Source: Episyrphus balteatus (Eukaryota > Arthropoda > Insecta > Diptera > Syrphidae). From it: DNA of 64,000 bases. A program made the position numbers and the translations under genes. Location: the NCBI RefSeq assembly GCF_945859705.1, contig NC_079134.1, positions 64,830,437 through 64,894,436 of the forward strand. Reading direction: 5' to 3'. Below are positions 48,590 through 60,459 of this stretch, piece after piece; the first letter of the stretch is position 1, and each line of letters opens with the position of its first letter. The notes beneath the pieces are model-generated. The model was given only the letters and a program-made list of their open reading frames with translations. It was not told where the DNA came from and ran no database searches.

Positions 48590-49640
48590 ACAATTTTTGC
48601 CGGCAGAATAATGCTTCGAACATTATTTGTGGGCGCAAAATTAAGTGGAGACTTTTTCTTTACAGCGCACAGTGTGTCGTCCCCTTATGATAAATCACTT
48701 TTTTTTTGTTAAAAATTAATATTTTTGCTATTAAAATATAATTTAGAAGTGTCAACTCATATGAAAACATATTTATCTTAGAAAATAACCCAGGTTATGT
48801 ATTCAAAATAAGCTCCGAAACATGAGTACCTCGGAAATCGAAAATATTTTGAGGAATTTATGGGAATCTTTGAGAGTGTATATTTCACGTTTGGTAATTG
48901 TTTGAAAAATTTTGTTAATGTTATTTTGTTTATTTGAGTGTTGTTGTAAAACGTATAACAAAAAAAAATTAAATTTATAAAATTATATATGAGTTATTAA
49001 AATTTCTTTGATAAATGGCAAAAAAAAAAAATTTAATTTTTAAACTTAATTAAAAAAAAAAACATATAAAATCATATCGATAATTTTTTTATATTATTTT
49101 GCCTTAGGCCTATACTTAATATTGGCAAAGTTTGGTCTGCTTCTGTTTGCGATTACCAGAGATAATCACATTTATGTGCTACGAGTCAAGTACTCAAAAT
49201 AATTCATTTTTTGAGAAAGATCTTCAAGGGGATCACAAAAATGAAAAAATCGATGTTTTTAATAATTTTTTAGTAACAAAAAGCTGTTTACGTAATTAAA
49301 AATATTATAAAAAAAAATATTATAAAAAAAAATTAATTTTGCTCACAAGTGGCTTCTTCAATAAATGTTAATTTCATAAATTATACTGAAAAAAAAGTAA
49401 TAGGTTGTTTAATTTGTTAATTTGTAATTTTTTTTCTATTCCTGCCATAAAAACACAAAAAAAGATATTAAAACTCCAAAAACTTAGCTGCAAGTATTTA
49501 TGATAAACTTTTGTATGGGCTCGACACACTGCGTGTGAACTGCGTAGGTACTGCTTGGAAAAATATTCAAGACAAAATTTGTCCCGAGAAAAAATTTGTA
49601 TGAGAAATAAAATTTTTCCTGATCTGCGTACTAGGCTTAA
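48590..49640 (+). repeat. Dispersed repeat, longer copy of 22997-23250
   Basis: GCCGGCAGAATAATGCTTCG through GGAGACTTTTTCTTTACAG (48600-48667) and CAAATTTGTATGAGA...GATCTGCGTACTAGGC (49590-49637) match the 23.0-23.25 kb copy in inverse orientation. About 900 bp lies between the matching parts here. No gene seen. Confidence 0.6.
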
Positions 49641-50045
49641 GATTATGAAGTTTGTGGTGCATGTACCGTTATGTGTATCAAATCAAAGGTTATATTATCT
49701 ACATGCAAAATAAAGTTAAATCAAATTTTTAAATGCTCTAGGTAAAAAGATATTTTGGACTTAATAAATAACATTGTATTTGAATTTTCATAATTACTTT
49801 ACCTACAATGTAAATTACTAAAAGTCTGAAAAATAAAAACCCACGCTAAAATACACCAAAAAAATAATTCAAATCTCGCACCAATATAGCCCTGCTTATT
49901 AAGTACCTATCTATCCTATAAATTTCATAAATTTAAAGAAGATTGAAAACGGTAAGAAATTTAGGGCGAACAAAGTAGTTTTTCTAGTTATTCGGTCAAA
50001 AATCATTTTAAAAATTCATTGTTTTGCACATGTAGGCAGGTACGT
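49641..50045. other. AT-rich spacer without recognised features
   Basis: No gene, RNA or repeat recognised. Confidence 0.5.
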
Positions 50046-50402
50046 ACACTAAGGGAAAAAACAACTTAAATCAACGAAAACCATGTTGATTCAACCACAG
50101 ACAATTATATACAGATATCGCATCCCATAGAAAAAAATTGTCATCAAAATTTTTTTCAGCCGACACGTTTCAGCCGACAAGAGCTTTTTAAATTGGAATC
50201 AAAAAGGAGAAGAGAATTTTTCAGCCGACAAAAAAGCTTTTTTTTTAATTTAAAAAGAGAACAATAAAAAAGGTCTCTTACGACCATGACCTTACTCACT
50301 CTCCCGCGAAAATAAAAAAGGAGTGCAAGTGGGTAGATAGACGTGATTTCAATTCGTCTTTGACTTTCTAAGCAATCAGCTGCTGTGAAATATTTCAAAT
50401 AG

Positions 50403-50494
50403 GTATATATCGTCGGCGTAAAGCAAAATTGTTCTAAGTACATAGGATTTCTTAAGGACTGAGAACAATTTTGCTTTACGCCGACGATATGTAC
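50403..50494. repeat. Long perfect hairpin, 29-bp stem and 26-base loop
   Basis: ATATCGTCGGCGTAAAGCAA... (50407-50435) is the exact reverse complement of 50462-50490, and a few more pairs extend it to 50403/50494. The stem is GC-richer than the neighbourhood. It could be a microRNA-like precursor or a tiny foldback. Confidence 0.8.
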
Positions 50495-50499
50495 ATAAA

Positions 50500-53020
50500 C
50501 TGTATGTAATTGAAAATATTTTATAAGAGAGTGTCGGCTGATTTTGAGATTTCATGGGCACTGGGCACCGATCAGATTGTTCAATTGTGTGTAGACATAT
50601 AGACATACATTTGAGGTGCAGAGTGTTGGTGAAATATGAACATGAGCATAGTGTGCGTATCTGCTTATACATTAAGCCGATGTCGTTGGGCGACATGACG
50701 TCTGCGTGGATAAGGCGGCCGGCCCATAGACAAGATACTTGTGTGTTCGCTCCGGTGTGCACACAAGTGTGGTGTCTGGTGTGTATGCGTCGCTTAAATT
50801 TGTGAAAATTTTGGTAGATGGATAGGTAGGTAAGCAAGTTATTAGATGAACTTTATTTTTTTGATGGAAACAAGAAAAAAAAGCAGGGTTGTAAAAAATC
50901 TTTTTTAAGCACCATCTTTAAGGCAAAATATTTTGCCTTAAAACAAATATTACCAAATTAATTTATCAACAAGTCCAACCATGTAAAAACAAAAAATAAA
51001 GAGTTTTTTTAGAAAAAAGTAGTTTTGGTTTTTTGTTAATTTTTCGAAAATCACAAAAAAATTTTCAATTTGGTTTTTTGTTTTTGTTTAAAAATGAATA
51101 AGAGCATCGAATTTAAAACACTAAATTAGTACTTAAATACATGAAATTTTGAAAAAAATTACTTTGAATTTTTTTTTTCCAATTTTTTTTTTCAAAATTT
51201 TTATTATAAAAATTAATTTTTCAAAAACTGTGCCATAAAATGGCTTTGTTTAAAATATTTAAAAAGACTAGGGTTTTGTCTTTACAAAAAGGTGTAACAC
51301 GTTATTATTAGTATAACCTTTGATTTTTAATAATTTTTTTTTCCAAAATAAGTCAATTTTTTTTTAAATTGCCCCTCCCTGCTAAACGAAGGGGAATAGA
51401 CCCTCCCTCCCATACGATTTTTTTCTTGTCTCAACCTTACCTACACGCTCTAGTTTTTTGGCACATAACTCCTGAATCACCCTGTATAAATCACTCTTGT
51501 ATGCATATAATATAAGAATATTGCGCGAAAAAAATATTGTTGATTAATGTACTTAGTAGCTGACGCAGAATCAATAAATGTTATGTATTAAATTATCATC
51601 TGAATTAAATTGATTAGTGAAGTAACTAAATCATTTTTTATGGTTTAGGTATCTAATAATAATTTTCATAATTTTATGGGTTTAAATTTCACTGTAATTG
51701 CTCACTACGTGGCCGTTCTTCTATACCTACTAAATATTAAAAGAAATGAAAAATAAGTTCAAAATTCTTAGTTTGGGGACCAGTTTCTCAAAACACTGCT
51801 TTCAATTTCCGTATACTTGATTTTGAAATTTGTCAATTTGTTAGAAAACTGCTTCTGCCGCTTAAATAATGTCTTCAAATAACTCAGGCAATCTTTTCAT
51901 ATCATTTAGAAATTTTTTTTTTGAAAAAAAAAACCAACAAAACACAAATTAAAGTCTTAAGTAATTTAAATTTTAAAAGCAAAACGGAAGCAGTGCAATT
52001 TTTCAAGCAATTTTTCAGAGATAAGAGTACTTTTAAATTGCCGACGTTTGTAAGAAACGATCATGAATATCGGATCTGTTTCCGCCCTTTACAACATTTT
52101 TTTAGCTTCAGTTACTCCACTAAATAATTTTATTGTAAAATTAGTAATTTTCTTAACTCTACACAAACGAAACAACAACAAAATTAGAATGTGTAATTCC
52201 TTTCGTTTATCTACAAGACATGAAAAATAAAAGAACTAAATAAAGCAGGAATTTATTTCCTGTTTTTTCCAATTTAGTAGGTATTAAGGTATTTAATTTG
52301 GTTCTGCAATATGGATCAAAGACAAACAGACATTTGAATGTTCTCCATTTCCGCTGTTCTTGATTTATAGATAACACTGGTCAACAAGGTTTTTGTTACA
52401 GACACCAAGATATACTTTTCTATAGGTTTTTTGGGTGCTGAGCTCGAATCCGAAGTCACATCACGTTTTTGAGATAATCCCGTTAGAATATCGAAAATGC
52501 CGCTTTTTATCAGTTTTCGAGGATATTTCTTTTCTTCTCCGAGAAATGTTTGTAGTGTTGTAATTTTTTTTTGTGTGCAGCGGTGCCCCTTTTTCATTTT
52601 GCCACCCGGGCCCTTTTGCCCCAGTCCGACTTGTTTCACCTGCCTAATTAGATACTCATGATTTCATACCCCAGTTCAACAAGACAAAAAAAAATAAACA
52701 CAAAACAAATCAATGCGCAAACAAATAAAACTGTGCATGCATTCTTTTTTCCTTGATTTCCAAAAAATATCCCAAAACCAGATCTCATTTGTATATTCCT
52801 AACCCTAACCTATCCTATGAAAAAATATTAAAGAACAAAATTTCATTCATTGAGCAGGGAGGTAGTACTATGTACCTACCTACTTTCTTAAAATGCATTC
52901 ACAATCCTTTTGCATACCTACACACATACTCAATCGCGCCAAACAAGGAAACAAAAACAAAACTAAATTGCCAAAAAAAACAAACAAACAAAAACAAAAA
53001 ACCAACCCAAATATGTATGT
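50500..53020. other. AT-rich interior of the 5.6-kb composite
   Basis: No supported gene. 51366-51413 (AAATTGCCCCTCCCT...CCCTCCCTCCCATA) recurs with changes at 61346-61391. Several C/A-rich simple stretches at 52.7-53.0 kb. Confidence 0.5.
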
Positions 53021-53023
53021 AGA

Positions 53024-53787
53024 TACTATACTCTGTTAGATAAAAATTGGCAGTACAGGGAAGGTAGGGCATTTGCATCTCACTCTGCTTCACGCCTTCT
53101 GAATATGTCTATCACATAAAAAAGCTCACTTAGCCATGCCGTATTATCCAAAAAAAATGTTTCGAAAAGGTACCAGCGTTACCATTTTGTCAGTAAAATT
53201 TCACAAAAACAAAAAAAAAAAAAATTTTTCGTTTAACACCAAAATAACAAATAAAAAATTCACTCATTTAAGACGCAGGCCGACCCCACGCATGGGTACA
53301 AAATTTTGCCTGTTGAAATCTTAAAATGCATGTTAAAATGTTGACATTAACTGTTTTCCTACATACACAAAATAAAAATCAAAAAGCCACCAACACCACG
53401 ACAACACATATGCTTTTTTTCGTTCAAAAAGCTTGAAAAAAGCATTAATCCTGAAAGCTCTTTCAAAAAAATAATAAAAAAAGGAGTAGTTTATGAAGGA
53501 AGTTTACCAATGGTAACTCTTATGTATTGTGAATATTTTTAATCAACAGCTTTTATGATTGAGTTTCATTCTGCCACAGATCGTGAGGCAGATCGGTCAT
53601 AGTAGGATGTACTTCGCTTAATAAAGAAATAACAACAACAATGCCATGGCGCGTCTGTGGTGTTCTTGTGTGTTTCAGGGGCATATTTTTCGTAAATTGC
53701 TTTTTAGCAATCGTTAGGTCCCATTGTTTTTGAAAAAGCTCTCCCATAAAGCCTGTACTGCCAATTTTTATCGGACAGAGTATAGTA
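53024..53787. mobile_element. Inverted-repeat element, 764 bp
   Basis: 36-bp ends: TACTATACTCTGTTAGATAA...GTACAGG (53024-53059) and its near-perfect inverse (53752-53787), two mismatches. The interior is non-coding. Confidence 0.75.
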
Positions 53788-53893
53788 CATATTAATTATA
53801 CGTAAAAAATTTTTACGTGCTGGAACTGTATGAGTCTCAATAAAATTAATTAAACGAAAGACTTCTTATACTCATACAATATTATTATTTATT

Positions 53894-53939
53894 AATAATT
53901 AACGTTTTCGGGAATTACAATTCCCATCGTCAGATTATT
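53894..53939 (-). ncRNA. Mirror copy of the hammerhead-like motif
   Basis: Because the insertion is a perfect palindrome, the same motif is encoded on the minus strand in the left arm; its core CUGACGA is at 53933-53927. A transcript of either strand would fold into a 100-bp hairpin that competes with ribozyme folding. Confidence 0.55.
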
Positions 53940-53943
53940 TGCA

Positions 53944-53989
53944 AATAATCTGACGATGGGAATTGTAATTCCCGAAAACGTTAATTATT
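53944..53989 (+). ncRNA. Hammerhead-ribozyme-like motif with minimal stem III
   Basis: Stem I AAUAAU (53944-53949), core CUGACGA (53950-53956), one extra U, stem II GGGAAUU/AAUUCCC (53958-53973), GAAA (53974-53977), self-complementary stem III AACGUU (53977-53982), cleavage nucleotide A (53983), then AUUAUU closing stem I. This layout matches Penelope-like hammerheads that work as dimers. The mirror motif lies on the minus strand. Confidence 0.6.
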
Positions 53990-54660
53990 AATAAATAATA
54001 ATATTGTATGAGTATAAGAAGTCTTTCGTTTAATTAATTTTATAGTACATATTCCTTATTCTTTCTTTCTCTTCTAATAGATCTTTTGTGAGTAGGTTAG
54101 GTACTGAACTACTGAGTAAGTTTTTTGTGTTGTTTTTTTAATGAATCCTTCTCGTTGAGGCAGACTGACCAGCGTCAACCGTATATTCTTTTGATAGAAA
54201 GAAACAAAAATCGTGCGCCAGGACGACTCGATACTCGAGCTACAAGGTCTACTTCTATGGACAGAAAAAAAAAACCTATGTGCACAACGGTCTTGAGTTG
54301 TAATCGTATCTGAGTACTATTTTCTTTTGTGCTCTTATACTTCAAATACGACGATTTTCTGTTTGCCTTTCCATTTTTTTAATTGACAAACAATATTGAA
54401 ACACCACAGATCACCTCATATTTTTATTCCTCATCTCAACCTGAACCTAGCTTATGAAAAAAAATATTAGAGAAAAAAATGCATTTATTGCTCAGGTTTT
54501 TATTTTTAAATACGTCCACAATCCATCTGCACACACACAGCTCTATTTTTCTTCCAAAAATCCCGCCTTAAAAAAGAAACAGTTAAAGCGCGATTTTGCA
54601 ATGCAAAAACACAACAAGAATACAAGAACAAATTTCAGAGATACAGAAAAATAACGATTC

Positions 54661-55010
54661 GTCAGCTATTACATGAAGCCTCAAGAGGCGCGACTCTTTT
54701 TTCGAATTTTCTTTTGATAATCATTCTGTGAGGCGCGTACTATTACACGATGCCGCTTGAGTCAAAGACTCAAATTTGACATTTCTCTTCTGATTTAAGT
54801 ATTGTTGTTGTTGTATTCCACCAAGAAGCAAAAAGAAATGAAAGGGAATGTTGAAAAAAGAAAGAGTGGAAAAAGAAACGTCAAAAAAGAGTCTCAGAAT
54901 TTTGGCCCACGACTCTCCGGTCGGATAATTTTTCGTTTATCTTCTTTCTCTTTTGCACTCATTGGTTTTGAAAAGAGGCGCGCCTCTTGAGGCTTCATGT
55001 AATAGCTGAC
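54661..55010. mobile_element. 350-bp inverted-repeat element
   Basis: About 32-bp ends, GTCAGCTATTACATGAAGCC...AGGCGCG and its inverse, flanked by TTC (54658-54660, 55011-55013). An additional partial copy of the GAGGCGCG word lies inside at 54732. Non-coding. Confidence 0.75.
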
Positions 55011-55443
55011 TTCCAACTCAAGAGTCAAGACCGTTATGCCCATGATTTTTTTTTCTTTTCTATCCATACAAAAAGATCTTCTCGCTCTGTCTGAGGCAGA
55101 GCCGTGAAAACACATGATACTCACTCTCAAAGACCACGTAAAAGAGAATCAGAGAATAAATAATCAAAATTCCAAAGAGGAATAAAAGCATTTTAAAATT
55201 TCTCAAATTGAAAAGATCTTTTTTAAAAGCTCTTTAAAGTGGTGATTTTCAGTTTCATATGTCATTTTTTTCTATGAAGATGAGATATCTGTATATAATT
55301 ATTTGTGATTCAACTATTTTTCGGAATGATTTTAAAATCAAAGTAGAACATCGTTAGTTTAAAGTGGTTTACCGTTATAAAACATCTTTAAATCAAAGTT
55401 GTTTCAACTTAAAAAAAAGCATCAATTTATTTAAAGAAAAAGT

Positions 55444-55517
55444 TGGCAACCGCCGGGGATCGAACCTACAACTTTTCTGTTACTAGGCGAATGCTTTACC
55501 AACGTGCTATCTCACTA
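55444..55517 (-). tRNA. tRNA-Thr(AGT)-like pseudogene or SINE head
   Basis: Minus-strand A box TAGCACGTTGG (55509-55499), anticodon loop CTAGTAA, B box GGTTCGATCCC (55466-55456). The pol III boxes are well kept, but the acceptor stem does not pair (AGTGAGA against GGTTGCC) and the D and anticodon stems are weak, so it is not a functional tRNA. It interrupts the right inverted repeat of the 5.6-kb composite, as expected for a SINE insertion. Confidence 0.6.
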
Positions 55518-55770
55518 TTGAAAATTAGAGTGATAAAATGCAACAAAACTGAAGTCCGACAAATATTTAAAAAATTTCTTACGTTGCTTCAATTTTATTT
55601 TGAAGAAGTTTCATGTTCATTTTTTCAACATTAAATCAACGTTGAACATTTTACATTTTACGTTGAGTTTTTTCCCTCAGTGTAAAACAATCTCAAAAAA
55701 AAGTCCTGTAATTTTGAAATTATTTTTGCAATTTTTCAACAAGTCCTAAAAAGAAAAATATCCCCAAAAA

Positions 55771-56055
55771 ATAGGTGATTTTTAAAAATTTATATTTCGA
55801 AAAAAAAGAACCTTAGAAAAATATCCATATTTGGTTTAATATACAGGGTGTCCCGGGATGAGATAAGAAGATTTTGAGGGAGTATTCTTGGGTATATTCT
55901 AAGAAAAAAATTATTCTAGGTGATTTTTAAAAATTTATATTTCGAAAAAAGAACCTTAGAAAAATATCCATATTTGGTTTAATATACAGGGTGTCCCGGG
56001 ATGAGATAAGAAGATTTTGAGGAATGATTCTTGGGTATATTCTAAGAAAAAAAAA
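55771..56055 (+). repeat. Tandem duplication, two units of about 145 bp
   Basis: Both units contain TTTATATTTCGAAAAAA, CATATTTGGTTTAATATACA and GGGTGTCCCGGGATGAGATA, then GGGTATATTCTAAGAAAAAA. They differ by small indels. Confidence 0.9.
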
Positions 56056-56281
56056 TTCTACAGTAACTCTCTATCTGCAAAGTTGATACCCTTTAGCGAT
56101 GATTTGAGAAAATGCTTACTTTGGTATGCCTTTACTCATGTTAATGTTAATAACTCCGTTAATACTTAAGATAAAAACTTTATTAATGTCTTGATTTTTG
56201 GAAAAAATGTTATTCTTTTATTATTATTTATTCTGATATTATTATCTTTTTTACTGCTCAGATATTAATTGTTAAATGGTA

Positions 56282-57551
56282 GTGGAGAGTGGGGCAGTTT
56301 TGAACACTTTTTGCTTTCGCAACTGCTAGAAAGATATTTATTCGATTTATTGATCTGTTAAGTTTACTTATATGAAGCAGTGATATTGAACTTCGATTTT
56401 AAATTATATCTGGTTATTTTAGCATACTATTTATATTTAATTTTTAACCAATATTAGATCTTATGTTCAAAAGTGCCCCATGTATGGGGCAGTTTTGAAC
56501 ATGAAAGGGGCAGTTTTGAACATCAGTATTAATTTCGTTGTAATGAATAAATAATACTTAACTTTTTATTAGTTTTTTGATAAGAACATACAAAAACTCC
56601 AAATTGATTATTATATCATATTCAATTAACCAACAAATAATAAAAACTCAGAAAAAATAACATTAAAATTTAAACTATAGTTATCAGTTTATCACATTTA
56701 TAAGTTCAAAAGAAAAACAAAAACCAAGAAAAATTCATTTAAAATATATCTTAGAAAAATGGTATTCATACCATTTATGATTTATTTTCAATATACATAT
56801 ATATGTAGATATATTTCTAGACATTAAATCCAAATGTTAACAAAGCGGATGTTCTTCATGTACCAGGAGCATTAATTGGTTTAGGTGGGTTGACTTTAAT
56901 TTGTATAACGCTTAAGCGGTGTATAATCGAGTTCTCATCGAGAACAGTTTAGCAGAACTTGAAGAATTCAGGCAAATTTTTAAATCTTCAATTATGTTGT
57001 ACATATTACCATTTTTTCTTTAATTTTGCCCACAAATGCTAGTTTCATTATTTTTTTTATAAGAACATTACGATTTATTAAATAAAACACATTCAAGTGT
57101 CCTTAAAATGTCTGATACAAACTGCTCGGGGCGGTTTTGAACATGTTCAAAAGTGCCCCTCCATACTTGTTCAAAACTGCCCCCACTGTGTCAACGACAT
57201 AAAGTGTTGAATAAATATTTAACATTAATATATTCATTCAAAAATTCACCGTCAATTAGTTTAAAATTCATTAACCATTAACAAAAACTGTATTGCGTTT
57301 TGAAATCACGTACCAATTTTTTTTTAAACTCTTACAACTAAAAAACTGAAATAATGCAAAACCACTTTAAAAATCACCTTCCACCTATAAATCTGAAAGT
57401 CAGCCGAGATAACGATGGAAAGTCGTTGACATTTATGGATATCGTGTTGACGGGTTCAAATATCGAAATACTTCTAAAAAAGATTGATATACTAAAATTA
57501 AATATGTAGTGTTCAAATGTGCCCCGTGTTCAAAACTGCCCCACTCTCCCC
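56282..57551. mobile_element. pogo-like non-autonomous element with GGGGCAGTTTTGAACA repeats
   Basis: 1,270 bp flanked by TA (56280-56281, 57552-57553). Ends GTGGAGAGTGGGGCAGTTTT and its inverse. The motif GGGGCAGTTTTGAACA occurs several times on the left (56291, 56485, 56507) and inverted on the right (57130-57180, 57518-57544). No coding region. Confidence 0.8.
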
Positions 57552-58229
57552 TATTATTTTTTTCTTACCTATGATAATTTTTGACTTTGGGGCCGATTAA
57601 CTTCGAAAAATGTGTTATAAACACAGTGTTTTATAAATTTATTCATATGAAAAAAACAATAATGAACAAAAATGGTGTTCACAAGTTTGCCAGAAAACTC
57701 ATAGATTTTATGATATTTGGGAAAACCTGCATCAGGTAAAATCTCTAAAAAATGTGTTTTTTTTTTTATCTTAGTCAAAAATGGGTACGAATTAAAAATT
57801 TATTTTTGTAGTGGGTGCCGGGTGGACAATGACCACTACAATTCATGCTTTGTGCGATGTCAAAGCGGGGTCAGCTAAGGTTAGGTTGGATCACTGAGAG
57901 GCTCTTACTTCTTAATAGTACAATCCTCAGAAATCCAATTTCACCATAGATTCGAGGTCCCTAATTTTAGAGGTGGTGTGAGCTTTTTAAAACCGTGCCG
58001 AGGAATGTAAGACTGGGGGGTAAACTAGTCATTTACGAGCTCTTTCGCATGCCTGGAAAGGTCCGAAATGGACTAGCCTTACCCCGGTACACGGCTCTGC
58101 CGGGGCTGACCTTTCCTTTCCGTTTCAACTCGTGGGACTCTCAATGAATAATTCTTTAAAAAACAAAATAACAAAACAAAACAAATAAATAAACAAACAA
58201 AACAAAAATAAACTGACGGGAAGCAAGGC

Positions 58230-59958
58230 TTGCCGGCCACTTGCTCTAAGTTAGCTGAAAATGAAAGCGACAGCCTTGCCATCTTGCCAACGTCTACTAC
58301 TAACAGGACGGGGTCAAATCCTAATGCTAGTAGTAAAAACAATCTTCCGGGAACGGCGCTACCACCGGTTCGCGATGAGGGAGTGGATAGCAACCAAACC
58401 GCAAACCAAGGTGACGGAATGTCTCTCCAGGAAGAAAACAAACTTCCAGGGTTGGCACCTCTGCTGCCACCGGTTTGTGGCGAGGGAGTGAAGAACAACC
58501 AAACCGCCAACCGAGGTGACGGAACGATTCTCCCGGAAGGAAAAATGGATAAGATAAAAACTGTTTCGGGCACGGTGTCTCTGCTGCCACCGTCTGTGAT
58601 GGCCAAGGTGACGGAGCACCCAAACCGATAGTATAGATGTCCAAGGGGGGGGGGGGGAGGGGAAGCAAAGCTGCTATTAGCAACTCTGCCTCAACCTCTA
58701 ATGCCCGAAATATAAGCGATACGGGGAGGAATATCGTGGTGGGAGGGGTTAGTGATACTAAAACCGCTGGCCACGATAAGTCATCCTCGAATCCAGTTGC
58801 TCTTTCCCTTGGTGAAGCTGCAGTTCTGAACAAGAACTCCAGCTCGGCCAAGGAAGGGAGTAAAAATAGATCCAGGCTCTCTAATGAGCGTCGCCGAGCG
58901 AAGAAGATCATTGAACTCGATGCTGAAAAAGCTACGGGGGAGAGAAGTCTTTCTGAACTCAGCTTAAGTGGGCGCGAAAAGTATTGGAGAGGACCAGCGA
59001 AGACTCTACGTCTAAGCGTGAAAGGTCCTTTGAGGATGAAAAGCCTCAACCCAAAAAAGCAAGGGTGTTGGATGGCATACCACCGGCACTTCAAATTGGG
59101 GAAACCTTTAGTGATGTGGTCAGGGAAAAGGTTACTGTTGCGGTCATTGACAGAAGCAATTTAGATGGCAACATCTCACCTGATCATTGGGCGGACGTCA
59201 GGGCTCACCTCGAGTTCAGATTTATCCCTGTTCTTGAGGAGAACCCAGGACCCCTTCCAAAAGTAAGCAACTGAGGTTGGCACCAAAATAGGGTCAAACT
59301 CGTCGTTTGCGAGGATCAGAGATCGTTACACCTCTATAAGCTTGCTGTGGGTGGCTTGGGTGAAATCTGGCCAGATGCTAAGCTGGAGGTTGTGGCAAGG
59401 GAGGGAATCCCCTGCAGGCCGAGAGCTCCCATTCTGGTCCCGGCCTTACACACGTCACCAGAGATGGTTCTCCGACTGATTCAATTCAGTAATCCTTCTC
59501 TGCCCACTCACGATTGGAAAGTCCCAATCATCGAAAAAGAGCCGGTGGGACGCTATCTGAGGTATATGAGGAGATGGCAAGGCTTGCAGGCCATACGGCT
59601 CAGTCTGAGATGGATGAATTGCGCATATGCAAAGCACTTTCAGCGATGGAGGTTGATGCATCATGCAGCTTGTCTATTCCAGACCAATCGCCATCTTTGG
59701 TAGAAGATCCCGTAAAGGGAACGAATCAAACCCCAGTGTCCGAAGAGGACGCGAAAAAAAAACAAAGTGTCCGAAAAGGACGCAAAAACAATATCTCCCG
59801 AAATGGAAGATGAAGTGATGATTGACAGTTTTTCCGATATGGACACTGACAATGACGCGCTTGAGGCTCCTCTCTCTGAGGACAGTTACTTAACTCTACC
59901 TCAGAAACGTAGAACCTTAATGCCACAGTGGTGGAGGTTGATCGTACTGGATGTAGCC
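58230..59958 (+). pseudogene. ORF1 (gag-like, DUF4780-type), broken
   Basis: Pieces in several frames. 58230-58631 holds two to three imperfect repeats of a PPVxxEGVxxNQTANxGDG unit. 58637-58980 is Ser/Lys-rich. 58984-59274 reads PKKARVLDGIPPALQIGETF and VAVIDRSNLDGNISPDHW, and 59347-59560 reads GEIWPDAKLEVVAREGIPCR and PSLPTHDWKVP. The latter two are the DUF4780-type RNA-binding-like domain known from insect non-LTR ORF1. Stops or shifts at about 58630, 58985, 59275 and 59560. A run of 12 G at 58647 may be a slippage site. Confidence 0.75.
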
Positions 59959-60459
59959 ATGCTGCAGGTAGTACAGATTAATCTCCAACACTCCATAAAG
60001 GCTTCGGCCGCCCTTCTTCTCCGACTAAGCAAGTCCGGAGAGGATATAGTCCTGATCCAGGAACCTTGGATTGTAAAATCCTTGGTGAGAGGCCTCGGGA
60101 CGAAAGATTATTCTCTGCTGTATGTGACTAATAAAGGTGAGCCTAGATCATCCATACTAGCAAAGAAAACACTAACGGTATTTTTACTACCTAATTACAG
60201 CGATCGTGATATCACAACCCCTAGACTACAGACCACTAAAGGAACGTGTTGGATAACGTCCGCTTATCTAGGCCATGATTGTGGGCCGCCTCCGGGAGAG
60301 ACACTTGGGCGAATGATCGCAGCAGCAGCGATCCAAAATGTAGATCTCCTAATTGGTAGTGATTCTAATGCTCATCACACAGTGTGGGGGAGTACTGACA
60401 TAAATGGAAGAGGTGAGTCACTTTTTGATTTTATTCTAAGTACACTTTTTAATTTTTGA
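59959..60459 (+). pseudogene. ORF2 endonuclease part, truncated
   Basis: Starts MLQVVQINLQHS at 59959, in frame with upstream ORF1-like sequence. Contains DIVLIQEPWIV, TSAYLGHD and LLIGSDSNAHHTVWGSTDIN, the E and D-x-N blocks of the APE endonuclease, then GESLFDFI. The coding sense is lost at about 60440, and the final endonuclease block with SDH is missing. Confidence 0.82.

Larger units (their letters stand above)
53794..54040. mobile_element. Palindromic hammerhead-bearing insertion with 13-bp target duplication
   Basis: Flanked by TATAGTACATATT on both sides (53781-53793, 54041-54053). From 53842 it is a perfect palindrome: 100 bases left (to 53941) and 100 right (to 54041), with no mismatch and no loop. 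The remaining left 48 bp includes the small palindrome ACGTAAAAAATTTTTACGT. The size and target duplication suggest a retroelement end (Penelope-like) inserted in head-to-head form. Confidence 0.75.
50046..55683. mobile_element. 5.6-kb composite bounded by diverged inverted repeats
   Basis: Left end ACACTAAGGGAAAAAACAAC (50046), right end CCCTCAGTGT (55683). The subterminal word ATACAGATATCGCATCCCATAG (about 50110; shown without its flanks) is matched inverted by CTATGAAGATGAGATATCTG (about 55273). The right repeat is stretched by a tRNA-like insertion. The interior holds no gene but several nested inverted repeats, a perfect palindrome and repeated CAGCCGACA words at the left. Some interior pairs (54240-54302 with 55014-55075) are also inverted, as in a foldback. 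Confidence 0.6.

Noticed and set aside
50376..50837. 153-aa leftward frame
   Set aside because: It covers the perfect hairpin and simple sequence; no domain and no conserved composition.
58079..59094. Leftward frames of 175 and 255 aa
   Set aside because: Antisense shadows of the repetitive, GC-richer ORF1 of the non-LTR element.
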